64,000 nt of DNA from Terriglobus albidus (GCF_008000815.1 NZ_CP042806.1:3782001-3846000), one strand, 5' to 3'. Shown: positions 11,879-20,419, counted from the stretch's first letter. Numbers and translations are program-made. Notes: generated from the letters alone by a model not told the origin.

Positions 11879-12967
11879 ATGGCATCGCGGGCTCAGTTTT
11901 GGGTGGTAGCAGCTTCGCTGGCCGCCCTCTGGCTGCCGGCGGCACGAGGGCAAGTTTTTGTTGTTGGCAAAAACACAGCCACCGACGGCATGGTCACCGA
12001 ATTTCATCCCACAAGGGTCGAGCTGCCATCTCAGCCTCTGACAGAGCGAGGCAGGCGAGATTTGTTGCGCATGCTCGAAGCGGAACAGGGTTTCGCCCAC
12101 CGGGCTTTGCCGATGGGTGGTCAGGGACTGACCCTGCAGGCCAATGGCACGCTCTCTCCAGACTCTGACGCTATCCGTGATGCTCTTTATAAGAAGGGCA
12201 TCTCCGCACAGGCCGGAGACCGGGTCGTCGTGACGAATCTGCACTTCGAGAAAGATCGCCTCATCATCGATCTGGACGGCGGCCCCTTCAAGAAGCACCG
12301 CTGGCTCTCGCATGTGCAGTTTAACGACAACAACGTCGTCGCTCCGGAAGACCAGCCGACAGGCTCACGGGTCACGCTTGTCTTCGAAAAATTCATCCCT
12401 GACCTAACCTCTGCCGAGATCAAAAGCCTGCTTGAACCGGTCATCGACTTTGGTGTGAAGACCAGTGAAGAGGCTTACGCCAATACCTTGCCGGAGCCGC
12501 TGAAGCTCGCCGTCGCCGACCATCGCGTTCTGGTCGGTATGAATCACCGGATGGTGCTGGCGGCGCTGGGACAGCCGGTAATGAAGGTGAGAGAGAAGAT
12601 CGATGACGCGAGCGGCAACAAGTACGAGGAGTGGATCTACGGCCGCACACCGCAGACGATTCGCTTTGTCCGCTTTGTCGGTGACCGCGTCGTGTTGATC
12701 AAGGTCGCGGAGTTGGGAAAGCCGATCGAGGTGCACGACAAGGACGAGATGGCCGGCTACATCAATCCGGATGCTGTTCGGACCGTTGCCCTGGGTGACG
12801 CCAAGCCGGATGAAGAGGGAAGCGGCAAACAGGCGCCTCCTCCTTCGCTGCGGCGTGAAGGAGAACAGCAGACTGCACCCGGCTCTCCGTCGCTGGTGCA
12901 GTTACCTCCGGACAAGAAGGATCAACAGGGCAAGCCTGAGCAACAGCTCCAGTCCAACTTGAGGTAA
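11879..12967 (+). CDS. Secreted protein of unknown function
   Basis: 362 residues; no family recognised. A signal peptide (WVVAASLAALWLPAARG) leads to an exported protein without further membrane helices. The middle has alternating beta-type segments (GDRVVVTNLHFEKDRLIIDLDGG). Near residues 215-270 there is a segment, VGMNHRMVLAALGQPVMKVRE, followed by EEWIYGRTPQTIRFVRFVGDRV, that resembles SmpA/BamE-like small lipoprotein domains in pattern. The last 60 residues are Gln/Pro/Lys-rich and probably disordered. The ATG at 11879 has an excellent ribosome site inside a hairpin. The gene precedes a zinc-ribbon gene. Confidence 0.8.
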   Translation: MASRAQFWVVAASLAALWLPAARGQVFVVGKNTATDGMVTEFHPTRVELPSQPLTERGRRDLLRMLEAEQGFAHRALPMGGQGLTLQANGTLSPDSDAIRDALYKKGISAQAGDRVVVTNLHFEKDRLIIDLDGGPFKKHRWLSHVQFNDNNVVAPEDQPTGSRVTLVFEKFIPDLTSAEIKSLLEPVIDFGVKTSEEAYANTLPEPLKLAVADHRVLVGMNHRMVLAALGQPVMKVREKIDDASGNKYEEWIYGRTPQTIRFVRFVGDRVVLIKVAELGKPIEVHDKDEMAGYINPDAVRTVALGDAKPDEEGSGKQAPPPSLRREGEQQTAPGSPSLVQLPPDKKDQQGKPEQQLQSNLR

Positions 12968-13121
12968 GATAGAAACGATCGCTCGCCCGAGCGGGTTCCT
13001 TTTCCAACGCACAATGCGGGATTGGGGCAGGATACAAGCAGATAGCGATTTCTCGTGTCTGCGATGGGGCGAACGATGAGACATTTTCTTCGTGGCCTGG
13101 CCCGAAGACGAAGGAGCTACC

Positions 13122-13301
13122 ATGGCAAAGATTGCCAAGACTGCAGATCGTAAGAAGGTGATGGACACCTCCAAGAGCACGGATTGCCCGAAGTGCTCCA
13201 AGCCCACGCGCATCGTGAAGCGCGTCAAAGACCGTGAGCGCAACGTTCCCGGTGGCGTCTATATCTCCTGCTCTGCGTGCGACTTCTACGAGAAGCTCTA
13301 A
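13122..13301 (+). CDS. Small zinc-ribbon protein
   Basis: 59 residues from ATG 13122, supported by AAGGAG five bases upstream. Two CxxC knuckles, CPKC at residues 24-27 and CSAC near 51-54, with a basic segment between them (RIVKRVKDRERN), form a rubredoxin- or L33-like zinc ribbon. I do not recognise a named family. It resembles the short ribbons found in ribosomal or RNA-binding proteins. It is followed directly by a bidirectional terminator. Function is not inferable beyond probable zinc binding. Confidence 0.75.
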   Translation: MAKIAKTADRKKVMDTSKSTDCPKCSKPTRIVKRVKDRERNVPGGVYISCSACDFYEKL

Positions 13302-13324
13302 GCAACGCTTGAGGTTTGAAACAC

Positions 13325-13352
13325 AAACCCGGCTTTCTGCCGGGTTTTGTTG
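13325..13352. terminator. Bidirectional intrinsic terminator
   Basis: Stem AAACCCGGC / GCCGGGTTT (13325-13333 with 13339-13347), five-base loop, then T-rich TGTTGTTT on the plus strand and an A-rich flank on the other side. It separates the convergent zinc-ribbon and pyrF genes and can serve both. Confidence 0.8.
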
Positions 13353-13353
13353 T

Positions 13354-14088
13354 TTAACGCTGCAGCGCCGGCAATGCGGAGTCAATCTCGTCCAGGATGG
13401 AACGGACCGCTGCAGCCGGATCAGGCGCTTGCGTGATCGGGCGGCCGACGACCAGCCTGCTTGCGCCGGAACGGATGGCTGATGCTGGTGTAACAACCCG
13501 CCGCTGATCTCCAACCTCTGAGGTGGCAGGGCGGATTCCTGGGACAATCAGCAGTGGTTCATCGCCGATGGTCTCGCGAAGCAACGCAATCTCTTCGCCT
13601 GAACAGACCAGACCATCCACACCGGCATCGATAGCCATCTTCCCCAGGAGAGCGACCTGCTCGGCCGGTGTACGGGTGACCCCAGTCGCCGCAAGTTGGC
13701 TGCGGTCCATGCTGGTGAGCACGGTAACTGCCAGCAGTTTGGGAGCGCCAGGAATCTTCGCCGCGGCATTCGCTGCGGCTTCAAGCATCTGGGGGCCGCC
13801 GGAGGCGTGCAGGGTCAACAGGCCGACACCCAAGCCGGAGACGGAACGAACGGCTCCTGCCACGGTATTGGGAATGTCATGGAGCTTCAGGTCGAGGAAG
13901 ATGTTGAGCTTGCGCTGCAGGAGGGAATCAACGACAGAACGCCCTTCGGCGAGGTAGAGCTCCAGTCCGACCTTGACCCAGTAGATGAGGCCGTTAAGAG
14001 CCTCGACCGCCGGGAGCGCTGTGGACTGAGTGGGATAATCCAGCGCGAGGATGAGGCGGTCGAGGGACTGAATCTGTGGAGAGCTCAT
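13354..14088 (-). CDS. pyrF: Orotidine 5'-phosphate decarboxylase
   Basis: 244 residues from ATG 14088. It converts OMP to UMP, the last step of pyrimidine synthesis. The catalytic segment FLDLKLHDIPNTV (the DxKxxDIPNT signature) is present near residue 60, with LDYP at the N-terminus, the phosphate loop VPGIRP and the C-terminal VVGRPIT. It is group-I bacterial PyrF in length. The start at 14088 is chosen because residues upstream are not conserved and a TAAAAT box lies seven bases before it. It follows the RlpA-like gene by ten bases. Confidence 0.95.
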   Translation of the reverse strand: MSSPQIQSLDRLILALDYPTQSTALPAVEALNGLIYWVKVGLELYLAEGRSVVDSLLQRKLNIFLDLKLHDIPNTVAGAVRSVSGLGVGLLTLHASGGPQMLEAAANAAAKIPGAPKLLAVTVLTSMDRSQLAATGVTRTPAEQVALLGKMAIDAGVDGLVCSGEEIALLRETIGDEPLLIVPGIRPATSEVGDQRRVVTPASAIRSGASRLVVGRPITQAPDPAAAVRSILDEIDSALPALQR

Positions 14089-14095
14089 GCTCTCG

Positions 14096-14101
14096 ATTTT
14101 A
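14096..14101 (-). promoter_or_regulatory. -10 box of pyrF, probably leaderless
   Basis: On the reverse strand TAAAAT is followed by seven bases and then the pyrF ATG (14088). There is no Shine-Dalgarno sequence. The box overlaps the stop codon of the RlpA-like gene, so pyrF may have its own start site inside the operon. Confidence 0.4.
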
Positions 14102-14665
14102 GCGGGAGGCCAGTAACAACGGCTGTACTGACGCTGTCTGGGCCACCAGAGCACGAACCTGGTCCGGATTGCTGCCGTTTACCGGATCAATGCGAACCTT
14201 GCCAAGGCCGGCTATCCCAAGTCTGCGGGCAGCGGCGTAGGAAAGGTCGACGATCCGATCCTCCAGCAGAGGACCCCGGTCGTTCACGCGAACAAAGATC
14301 GATTTCTTCGTTTTGAGGTTCGTAATGCGCGCCCAGCTTCCCAAGGGAAGCGTACGGTGGGCACAGGTCAGGCCGTGCATGTCGAAACTCTCGCCGTTGG
14401 CAGTTGTCTTTCCCTGGAACTCGGAACCATACCAGGAGGCTTTGCCAATCTGATACCAGGGCTTCTTGGAAGTCACCTTACGGGTCTTGCTGTCGTTCGG
14501 CGCCTTGTTGAGATCGCGAGGGAGATCCGTCGGAACGTCGGTCGGAGCGGCCGATGTAGCTGTTGCTGAAACACCCAAACCGAAGGCCACAACTCCTGTC
14601 AGCAAGCGTGGAATACGGTTCAGTAGCCGGGAAGAAAATTGTTCTTGCATACGTTCTGACTCCAC
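14099..14665 (-). CDS. rlpA: RlpA-like septal/peptidoglycan protein
   Basis: 188 residues (183 if it starts at ATG 14650). An N-terminal hydrophobic segment (LLTGVVAFGLGVSATAT) acts as signal or anchor. The C-terminal half is a double-psi beta-barrel with the RlpA motifs GKASWYGSEFQGKTTANGE, AHRTLPLGS, VRVNDRGP and DLSYAAARRLG. The catalytic-type Asp in NDRGP and His in AHRTLP are both kept, so lytic transglycosylase activity on denuded glycan is plausible. There is no SPOR domain. It ends ten bases before pyrF on the same strand. Confidence 0.88.
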   Translation of the reverse strand: MESERMQEQFSSRLLNRIPRLLTGVVAFGLGVSATATSAAPTDVPTDLPRDLNKAPNDSKTRKVTSKKPWYQIGKASWYGSEFQGKTTANGESFDMHGLTCAHRTLPLGSWARITNLKTKKSIFVRVNDRGPLLEDRIVDLSYAAARRLGIAGLGKVRIDPVNGSNPDQVRALVAQTASVQPLLLASR

Positions 14666-14771
14666 TGTTATTTTCGAGTTTCCGGAAACGCTAAGTCAAA
14701 CAAACCCAGATACTTACCTTCATTTATCGACTTGCCCCCAGGGCCTCGCCGTGATATAGAAAAACGGAGGT

Positions 14772-14855
14772 CGCAGGGGCTTCTGCGGTATTTCTGGGGC
14801 CCAATGCTACATTGCATCCTGAAAGAGGGATGCTTCCCGTACCAACTTCAGTTGG
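14772..14855 (+). other. Three consecutive hairpins upstream of thiD
   Basis: CGCAG/CTGCG (14773-14787), GCATCC/GGATGC (14814-14833) and CCAACT/AGTTGG (14842-14855) lie in the 230-base gap before thiD. They suggest a structured 5' untranslated region. I do not see the CTGAGA and ACCTGAT core of a TPP riboswitch. Confidence 0.35.
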
Positions 14856-14895
14856 CTGGGGGCGACCTTTCCACAGATTTATTTCGCCTTTTACC

Positions 14896-15708
14896 GTGGG
14901 AGAAGCAACGCTGAAACCCTTCAAAAACCTTCTTGCGATCGCCGGGTACGACCCCTCATCCGGAGCGGGCATCACAGCAGACCTTGCCGTTTTTGCCGCC
15001 CATGGCTTCTTTGGAACAAGCGCCATCACCGCGTTGACCGTCCAGTCCACTACCGGAGTCGCGTCCGTTCATCCCGTCGAACAGACGCTCCTCGCCGACA
15101 CGCTGCACGTTCTTGATGAGGATCTGCCACCCGCCGGCGTCAAGCTCGGTATGTTGGGCTCAGAGGCGGTCGTGGAGGTAGTCGCAGAGTATCTTCAGCG
15201 ACTTACCTGTCCGGTAGTCCTGGATACGGTCCTTCGATCCAGCTCGGGCAAAGCCTTGCTGAGCCCGGAGGCCATGCCCGCGTTCCGAGGCCTTCTGCAG
15301 CAGGTCGACTGGGTAACGCCGAATGTCGATGAGCTATCGCTTCTAACCGGTATGCCGGTCGCTACGCCCCGGGAGATCGAGAGTGCCGCCCTTGCATTGG
15401 GACAACAGTACGGGGTCGGTGTCATTGCGACCGGCGGCCATCTGGACACGCCGGACGATTATGTTCTGCCGCCCGGCGACACGGCAGGGGATTGGCTTAC
15501 CGGGGTGCATATCGCCACCCTCGCAACTCACGGCACCGGCTGCGCCTTCTCAAGCGCCTTCCTGTGTGGCCTGGTGAAAGGGCAACTACCAGTAGAAGCT
15601 GCCGGAGCGGCTAAGGAGTACGTCCGGCAGGGAATGCTGCGGGCCACGGCAATTGGACACGGGAAAGGGCCGCTGAACCTCCTGTGGCCGCTGACTGAGA
15701 AGCTATAG
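14896..15708 (+). CDS. thiD: Hydroxymethylpyrimidine/phosphomethylpyrimidine kinase
   Basis: 270 residues from GTG 14896. It phosphorylates HMP and HMP-P in thiamine synthesis. Ribokinase-fold motifs: IAGYDPSSGAGITADL at the N-terminus, ALTVQSTTGV, VLDTVLRSSSG, TPNVDELSLLTG and the anion hole GTGCAFSSAF near residue 213. The start is uncertain: GTG 14896 lacks a ribosome site, while CTG at 14911 has GGGAGAA eight bases upstream and would give the shorter N-terminus usual for ThiD. A start at ATG 14830 would add a non-conserved extension. thiS follows after 26 bases. Confidence 0.93.
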   Translation: MGEATLKPFKNLLAIAGYDPSSGAGITADLAVFAAHGFFGTSAITALTVQSTTGVASVHPVEQTLLADTLHVLDEDLPPAGVKLGMLGSEAVVEVVAEYLQRLTCPVVLDTVLRSSSGKALLSPEAMPAFRGLLQQVDWVTPNVDELSLLTGMPVATPREIESAALALGQQYGVGVIATGGHLDTPDDYVLPPGDTAGDWLTGVHIATLATHGTGCAFSSAFLCGLVKGQLPVEAAGAAKEYVRQGMLRATAIGHGKGPLNLLWPLTEKL

Positions 15709-15734
15709 CAGGATTTAGGGTAGAACTTAGAGAT

Positions 15735-15956
15735 ATGCCGTTGCTGATTACGCTCAATGGAAAGAGCAAAGAGTTTCCGGATTTGAATGAGGGCGCGTCC
15801 GTTGGAGATTTAGTCAGCGCCTCAGGGCTCAAGGGGGATCGCGTCGCCGTGGAGCTCAATGAAGAGATCGTTTCGCGCCGCAGCTGGGAAGAAACCTTTC
15901 TGAAGAGCAATGACAAGGTCGAAATCGTCCACTTCGTGGGCGGCGGCGCCTCATAG
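15735..15956 (+). CDS. thiS: Sulfur carrier protein ThiS
   Basis: 73 residues, beta-grasp ubiquitin-like fold. It carries sulfur as a C-terminal thiocarboxylate for thiazole formation. MPLLITLNGKSKEF and VAVELNEEIVSR are typical, as is the final VEIVHFVGGG. The protein does not end at the glycines: two residues, Ala-Ser, follow before the stop. The thiocarboxylate must form on a terminal glycine, so either trimming is needed or this member has another role. It forms a pair with thiD. thiG and thiF are not in the window. Confidence 0.88.
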   Translation: MPLLITLNGKSKEFPDLNEGASVGDLVSASGLKGDRVAVELNEEIVSRRSWEETFLKSNDKVEIVHFVGGGAS

Positions 15957-15957
15957 A

Positions 15958-16046
15958 CTAGAGCATTTTCCTGTTGCCGGGTATCCCGGGAGAAACGCCC
16001 ATAGATGCACAAACCCTGCAATACACCCACAGGGAAAATGCTCTAG
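15958..16046. repeat. Palindromic intergenic repeat, copy 1 (short form)
   Basis: Terminal inverted repeat CTAGAGCATTTTCCTG (15958-15973) and its complement ending at 16046 enclose a core with AACGCCCATAGATG (15994-16007). It lacks about 27 internal bases found in copies 2 and 3. It sits between the convergent thiS and glycosyltransferase genes. Its right-hand CTAG supplies the TAG stop of the minus-strand gene. Confidence 0.85.
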
Positions 16047-17182
16047 CCAATTCCCAGCTTCTGCCGAAGCTCCGCAATACTCTCATTCCGCTGCTGAAAG
16101 TGGCGTACGACTGTTCCGTAGGAGACGTCGCGAGAGACCCGCTGTTTGTCCGGGCAGACGATCGTGGCCCCATCCGCTGTGAAGCGGCGATAGGCGGCCT
16201 GTGTTTCCATGTTGGTGATGCCCGATTCCGCGATCTGATGGTTGAGGGCGAGTTGGTCATCCAGTTCCAGAATCACCTGATCGGCGAAGCGCTTCATAAA
16301 TGCCAGGGTGGCTGTTGTGGGGTGGAAGACCATGAAACCACAGCAAAGGATGAATCCCTGCTTGCGGGCCACATCCATGGGGATGGAAAAGTCTTCCTGG
16401 GCAACAATGTCGGCCTGTGGCAGGGTGGCAAGCATTGTGTCCAGATCAGCAACCGCGACCGCATCGATATCCATTGAGTAGACTGCATGCCCGCGCTCGA
16501 GCAACGTCCTCAGAATCAACGAGCGCAGCACCCACAGCAGATGGCGGCTGTGAGGATTGATCTTGCCTTTGGTATCGAAGAGGAAGTAGGAGGAGATGTC
16601 GAGAACGCGGCAACATTCCAACCGCGAAGCTACCTCGACCGCTTTGCTGTCGAGAGCAATCACCAGAAAACGCTGGTCGACGTACTTCAGCGCCTGTTCC
16701 TTCCAGAGCTCGAACATCTCCAGATAGTGACCGCTGAGCGTAATAATCGTTACGCGGCTGCCGGATCCAAGCGCGAGCGCCTCGATCTGCCGATGAAGGG
16801 TATCGGAAACCGTCCCATCAAGGACCTGGGTAAGGTACCGGTGCATTGTCTCGGCGACTACGGTGGCGTGCCCCTGGTCGCGTTGGGCGATCTTTTGCAA
16901 CAGGTCTCTCCCCAAAGACGGGTTGCCAAGCCGCATAGCCATTTCGGCGATCTCGAGATCGATCGCTGCGTCTTTGCCGAAGTCACGCTTCAGTAGCCGT
17001 TCAAAGAGCGCCTGGGATGTGCCGCTCTTCCTGGAGAGCAGAAGAGCATAGGAGAGCCTGCCGCGGTCGAAGGCAGCAAGCGACGGAAGCGGACCGGCGT
17101 AAACCAGGCTAGCCACCGTCATGGTCCACCACCCCATCCGGGCACACAGGCGGCTGCTTCCAAGAAATAGACGCGTCAACAT
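16043..17182 (-). CDS. Putative nucleotide-diphospho-sugar glycosyltransferase
   Basis: 379 residues. The C-terminal half resembles the GT-A nucleotide-diphospho-sugar transferase family (PF03407 type): VTIITLSGHYLEMFELWK, then RFLVIALDSKAV, with the DxD-like metal site YSMDIDAVAVADLD near residue 245 and CCGFMVFHPTTATLAF. The N-terminal 130 residues are helical and TPR-like with a hydrophobic start. It lies 13 bases downstream of a flippase gene on the same strand, so it probably adds sugar to an exported glycan. The final TAG is provided by an intergenic repeat. The donor and acceptor are unknown. Confidence 0.65.
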   Translation of the reverse strand: MLTRLFLGSSRLCARMGWWTMTVASLVYAGPLPSLAAFDRGRLSYALLLSRKSGTSQALFERLLKRDFGKDAAIDLEIAEMAMRLGNPSLGRDLLQKIAQRDQGHATVVAETMHRYLTQVLDGTVSDTLHRQIEALALGSGSRVTIITLSGHYLEMFELWKEQALKYVDQRFLVIALDSKAVEVASRLECCRVLDISSYFLFDTKGKINPHSRHLLWVLRSLILRTLLERGHAVYSMDIDAVAVADLDTMLATLPQADIVAQEDFSIPMDVARKQGFILCCGFMVFHPTTATLAFMKRFADQVILELDDQLALNHQIAESGITNMETQAAYRRFTADGATIVCPDKQRVSRDVSYGTVVRHFQQRNESIAELRQKLGIG

Positions 17183-17195
17183 GGGTGTTTTCTTT

Positions 17196-18722
17196 TCAGG
17201 CGGAGCGAGTCTTGAGAAAGCGGTTTCTGAGCCGTTGCTGAAGGATGTCTTTCAATTCACCGATCCCGAAGTAGGCGTAAGCGGCAGCGGCAAACAGCAG
17301 AACGGTAGCGAAGGAGAAGCCTACAACCGCCGGTAGCGACCAGTTGACTTCGAGCTTGGATGGGTAGAACGACAGGGCGAACGCGACGCTCATAAAGATG
17401 GCCAGCCGGGTAATCGGCTGCAGGCTGACCTTGTATTCGGCGGGGAAGATGTCTTCGTTGAAACGGACGACAGCGTAGGTCTGGATGATCTCCCAAATCA
17501 GCCAGCAGAGAATGAAGCCCGTAAGGCTGTACATCCTCATGATCGGGAGGGACACTCCCAACATAATGAGATAGCCGAGCACGCTGAAGACGGCGAAGCG
17601 CTCGTGTTTGTTCGAGGACGATTGGAACTGGGTCTTGTGTTCCTTGATTCCAAGCACCGCCGACACGATGGCCATCAGGAAACAGAGCTTGGGGTCGTAC
17701 AGGTTCCGTTTGTGCAGCCAGACGGTAAAGAGGAATGGGCACATCAGGAAGCTTCCGATGGTGACGATCGGCGTCAGAAAGAGGACCACGCGCTCTGAGA
17801 GATCGTAGAGTTTATGCAGGGCATTCCAGTCACGCTTGCCGAAGAGCATGGTGATGTCTTGAGAGATGGTGGAGCTGGCAATCGAGAGGATCTGCCGAGC
17901 CATCTGGAAGACCACGCGCACCAGGGCGAAGACGGCCACTGCCGCCGGGCCAAGCGTGCGCTGGATAATGATGATGGGACCCTGCCAGGTAAGGAAGCCT
18001 GCCATGGCGATCAACAGAAAGTGGCCGCTGGGTTTGATGATCGCCCGGACATGCTCCATGCTTCCGTACCGCAGTGACGGCAGGAGGATGGGTGCATTCC
18101 GCCGCATATCGATCATCACCAGGATCAGGAAGATGAAGAAAGCACCCAGCTGCGCCCCGGCAACGGCCGGGAACGAACCGTGCATCTTCACGGTCAATGC
18201 AATACATAAGATGGAGAACAATCGCTGCGCACTGGCCCAGTAGTTTCCTCGGTGCAGCTGGCCCACGACCATGTAGCTGTTGGTCATCAGGCTGAACAGC
18301 ATGTTCAGGGCGATCTGCAGGATTAGCAGGTATAGCGCCAGAGCGTTCTGGAACGGGTTTTCGATCTTCAGGTTCAGATACGACGAGATCGGCAGAACAA
18401 AGACGATCAGGCCGGCGATGGCAAAAAGTGTAAAGAACCCAACCAGCAGTCGCAGAGCCGCACCCTGGACATTCTTGGCGCCCTCGATGTCGCCGCTGTT
18501 GTACAGGATCGACATCTGGTTGTTGGAGTAGTTCTGGATACCGTAGTTGAGGGTGCCGAGGTAGCTGACGGCGGCGCTGAGCGCAATCCATTCGCCGTAG
18601 ACCATGATGCCGTTGGAATAGGACCGGAGAAACAGCGGCGGCACGATGAGCTGCGAGATGATCGTGACACCTTGACCTAGAAAGTTCGTGAAGAGCGTCT
18701 TAAAGATTCGGCGCAGATTCAT
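17196..18722 (-). CDS. MOP-superfamily polysaccharide flippase (Wzx-like)
   Basis: 508 residues with 12-14 predicted membrane helices. The N-terminus (FLGQGVTIISQLIVPPLFLRSY, then WIALSAAVSYLGTLNYGIQN) is typical of polysaccharide-synthesis/lipid-linked-oligosaccharide flippases, which move undecaprenyl-linked sugars to the periplasmic face. The C-terminus is cytoplasmic and basic (QQRLRNRFLKTRSA). It is transcribed with the glycosyltransferase that follows. No polymerase, priming transferase or ligase lies next to it. It is distinct in sequence from the second flippase at about 51 kb. Confidence 0.85.
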   Translation of the reverse strand: MNLRRIFKTLFTNFLGQGVTIISQLIVPPLFLRSYSNGIMVYGEWIALSAAVSYLGTLNYGIQNYSNNQMSILYNSGDIEGAKNVQGAALRLLVGFFTLFAIAGLIVFVLPISSYLNLKIENPFQNALALYLLILQIALNMLFSLMTNSYMVVGQLHRGNYWASAQRLFSILCIALTVKMHGSFPAVAGAQLGAFFIFLILVMIDMRRNAPILLPSLRYGSMEHVRAIIKPSGHFLLIAMAGFLTWQGPIIIIQRTLGPAAVAVFALVRVVFQMARQILSIASSTISQDITMLFGKRDWNALHKLYDLSERVVLFLTPIVTIGSFLMCPFLFTVWLHKRNLYDPKLCFLMAIVSAVLGIKEHKTQFQSSSNKHERFAVFSVLGYLIMLGVSLPIMRMYSLTGFILCWLIWEIIQTYAVVRFNEDIFPAEYKVSLQPITRLAIFMSVAFALSFYPSKLEVNWSLPAVVGFSFATVLLFAAAAYAYFGIGELKDILQQRLRNRFLKTRSA

Positions 18723-18952
18723 AGAAAGCGAGTGCTGTAAGGTCCTTTAGGCTGATGCTGGAAGAGGAAGGTCGAAAGAAGAACCGTATTTTCCGCATCC
18801 TAGCACAGCAATATTGCGGTTCTTTGTAAGCCACAGAAAAGAAAGACGATCTGGACAAGAGGGTGAAATAGAGGCAGGTTGAAGAACGCCACCGCCGACT
18901 CTACAGAATATGTGTTATCAGACGTAAAAAATGTAGGCGGCTATGGCAACGC

Positions 18953-20290
18953 TTACGTCTCCGACAATGCCGCTGCCTCATGGGCGTGCATGGCTGGCAT
19001 CCTGAGAGTCACTCTGGTCCCCCTGCCTGGACGGCTGTTGGTCTCCATGGAGGCCGAATCGCCGTACAGTACCTCCAGACGTTCGCGGACGTTCTTCATG
19101 CCAATTCCGGTCCCTGGGCGAACCAGGCCGCTCACTGGTGACGGCGCGTTGTTCTCCGGAGCCATCCCGATGCCGTCGTCTTCCACTTCGATCAGGAGCT
19201 GCTCGCCATCCAGCTTGCTGCGAAGCGTGACCGTACCGCCGGTAATCCGAGGCTCCAGACCATGCTTGATGCTGTTCTCGATCAACGGCTGCAGAATCAT
19301 GCTGGGTACGACGAGATGCTCCGTCTCCGGGCTGATCTCCTTTGCAACATGCAGCTTCTCGCCAAACCGGACGACTTCAATCCGGAGATAGTCGTCTGTA
19401 AACGCCAACTCCTCTGAGAATGGGACGAACGCTTCTCGGTCCTTCAGGAGGACCCGCAGGATATTCGCCAGCTTGACCACCATCTCCCGTGCCAGCTCCG
19501 GCTTGAACCGGACCAGCGAGGCGATGGAGTTCAAGGTATTAAAGAGAAAGTGCGGATTGATCTGCCGCTGCAGCGCGTCCAGGCGGGCTTCCAGAAGCAG
19601 GCGGGTCTGCTCCTCCAGCTTTCGCTCGATGCGGACCGCATTCCAGATCTTCAGCGGAATTCCCACGACTACGGGCGAACAGGCGCAAAGAGCTAGTTCT
19701 ACAAGCCATTTATTCGAGTGAAGCGAGAAGAATCGCCTGGGAAATACTGTGGCTAAACCACTTGCACCCAACTCGAGAACCGCAATCAGAAGCAGCAAAA
19801 GCAGTTGCCGGTCCAGATGGGGTCGGCTGAGGTTTCGGCGGACCCAACGGTAGAGGCTGAGGTCGATAAGAGGTGTGAACGACCAGACGTCTTCCAGGCT
19901 GGTAAACGAGCGAAATCCTCCGGCAAAGCTCCCAACCAGCATATTCACCGGAAGCGCCAGGTATTCATGATGGAGCAAGGCAGGAATGGCCAGGAAGATG
20001 CCGCCAAGGGTCGCGGGGCCGGCGCCAAGGACAAGCCCCAGCAGAATTACGGCTTCGAAGCTGATATCGGCCGCTAGAAAATTGGGAACGATGCTTCGCA
20101 GCCAGACCCCCAGCATCAGGGGGGTGCAGATAAGCGCCAGCAGAATAAGGGTTTGCCGCCGGGTGCGATGGTGCGACAGCAACAGATCTTTGAAGAGGCT
20201 GGACCGTGAGAGCGAACTGGAGACCGCTGCAGCAACACCCAGCTTTACCAGGAGCGTGATCAGAATCAGCTTGGGGTCGGTGGGATGCAT
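18953..20290 (-). CDS. LytS/YehU-type sensor histidine kinase
   Basis: 445 residues. Five or six membrane helices fill the first 190 residues. The kinase part has the HisKA_7TM/His_kinase signature NPHFLFNTLNSIASL near 240, in which His is the phospho-acceptor, and an HATPase domain with LQPLIENSIKHGLEP, DDGIGMAPEN and GIGMKNVRERL. Such kinases usually pair with a LytTR response regulator, but none is encoded next to it here. The start has AAGGAAG just upstream. An intergenic repeat lies between it and the divergent ribA. The signal sensed is unknown. Confidence 0.9.
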   Translation of the reverse strand: MHPTDPKLILITLLVKLGVAAAVSSSLSRSSLFKDLLLSHHRTRRQTLILLALICTPLMLGVWLRSIVPNFLAADISFEAVILLGLVLGAGPATLGGIFLAIPALLHHEYLALPVNMLVGSFAGGFRSFTSLEDVWSFTPLIDLSLYRWVRRNLSRPHLDRQLLLLLLIAVLELGASGLATVFPRRFFSLHSNKWLVELALCACSPVVVGIPLKIWNAVRIERKLEEQTRLLLEARLDALQRQINPHFLFNTLNSIASLVRFKPELAREMVVKLANILRVLLKDREAFVPFSEELAFTDDYLRIEVVRFGEKLHVAKEISPETEHLVVPSMILQPLIENSIKHGLEPRITGGTVTLRSKLDGEQLLIEVEDDGIGMAPENNAPSPVSGLVRPGTGIGMKNVRERLEVLYGDSASMETNSRPGRGTRVTLRMPAMHAHEAAALSET

Positions 20291-20306
20291 AGGTCTTCCT
20301 TACTTT

Positions 20307-20419
20307 AGAGCTTTTTCCCTGTTGCCGGGCATCCCCGAAGGGGCGTGCGGCGGTGTTTTCATCGCGGCGAACGCCCATAGATGAGGAAGCCCTGCATTAC
20401 CTCCACAGGAAAACGCTCC
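20307..20419. repeat. Palindromic intergenic repeat, copy 2 (full length)
   Basis: Arms AGAGCTTTTTCCCTG and CAGGAAAACGCTC enclose the core AACGCCCATAGATG (20370-20383) plus an internal GTTTTCA-containing segment. Same orientation as copy 1. It lies between the divergent histidine kinase and ribA genes. Confidence 0.82.

Noticed and set aside
14666-14895. Possible TPP riboswitch before thiD
   Set aside because: Hairpins exist but the conserved CTGAGA and ACCTGAT cores are missing.
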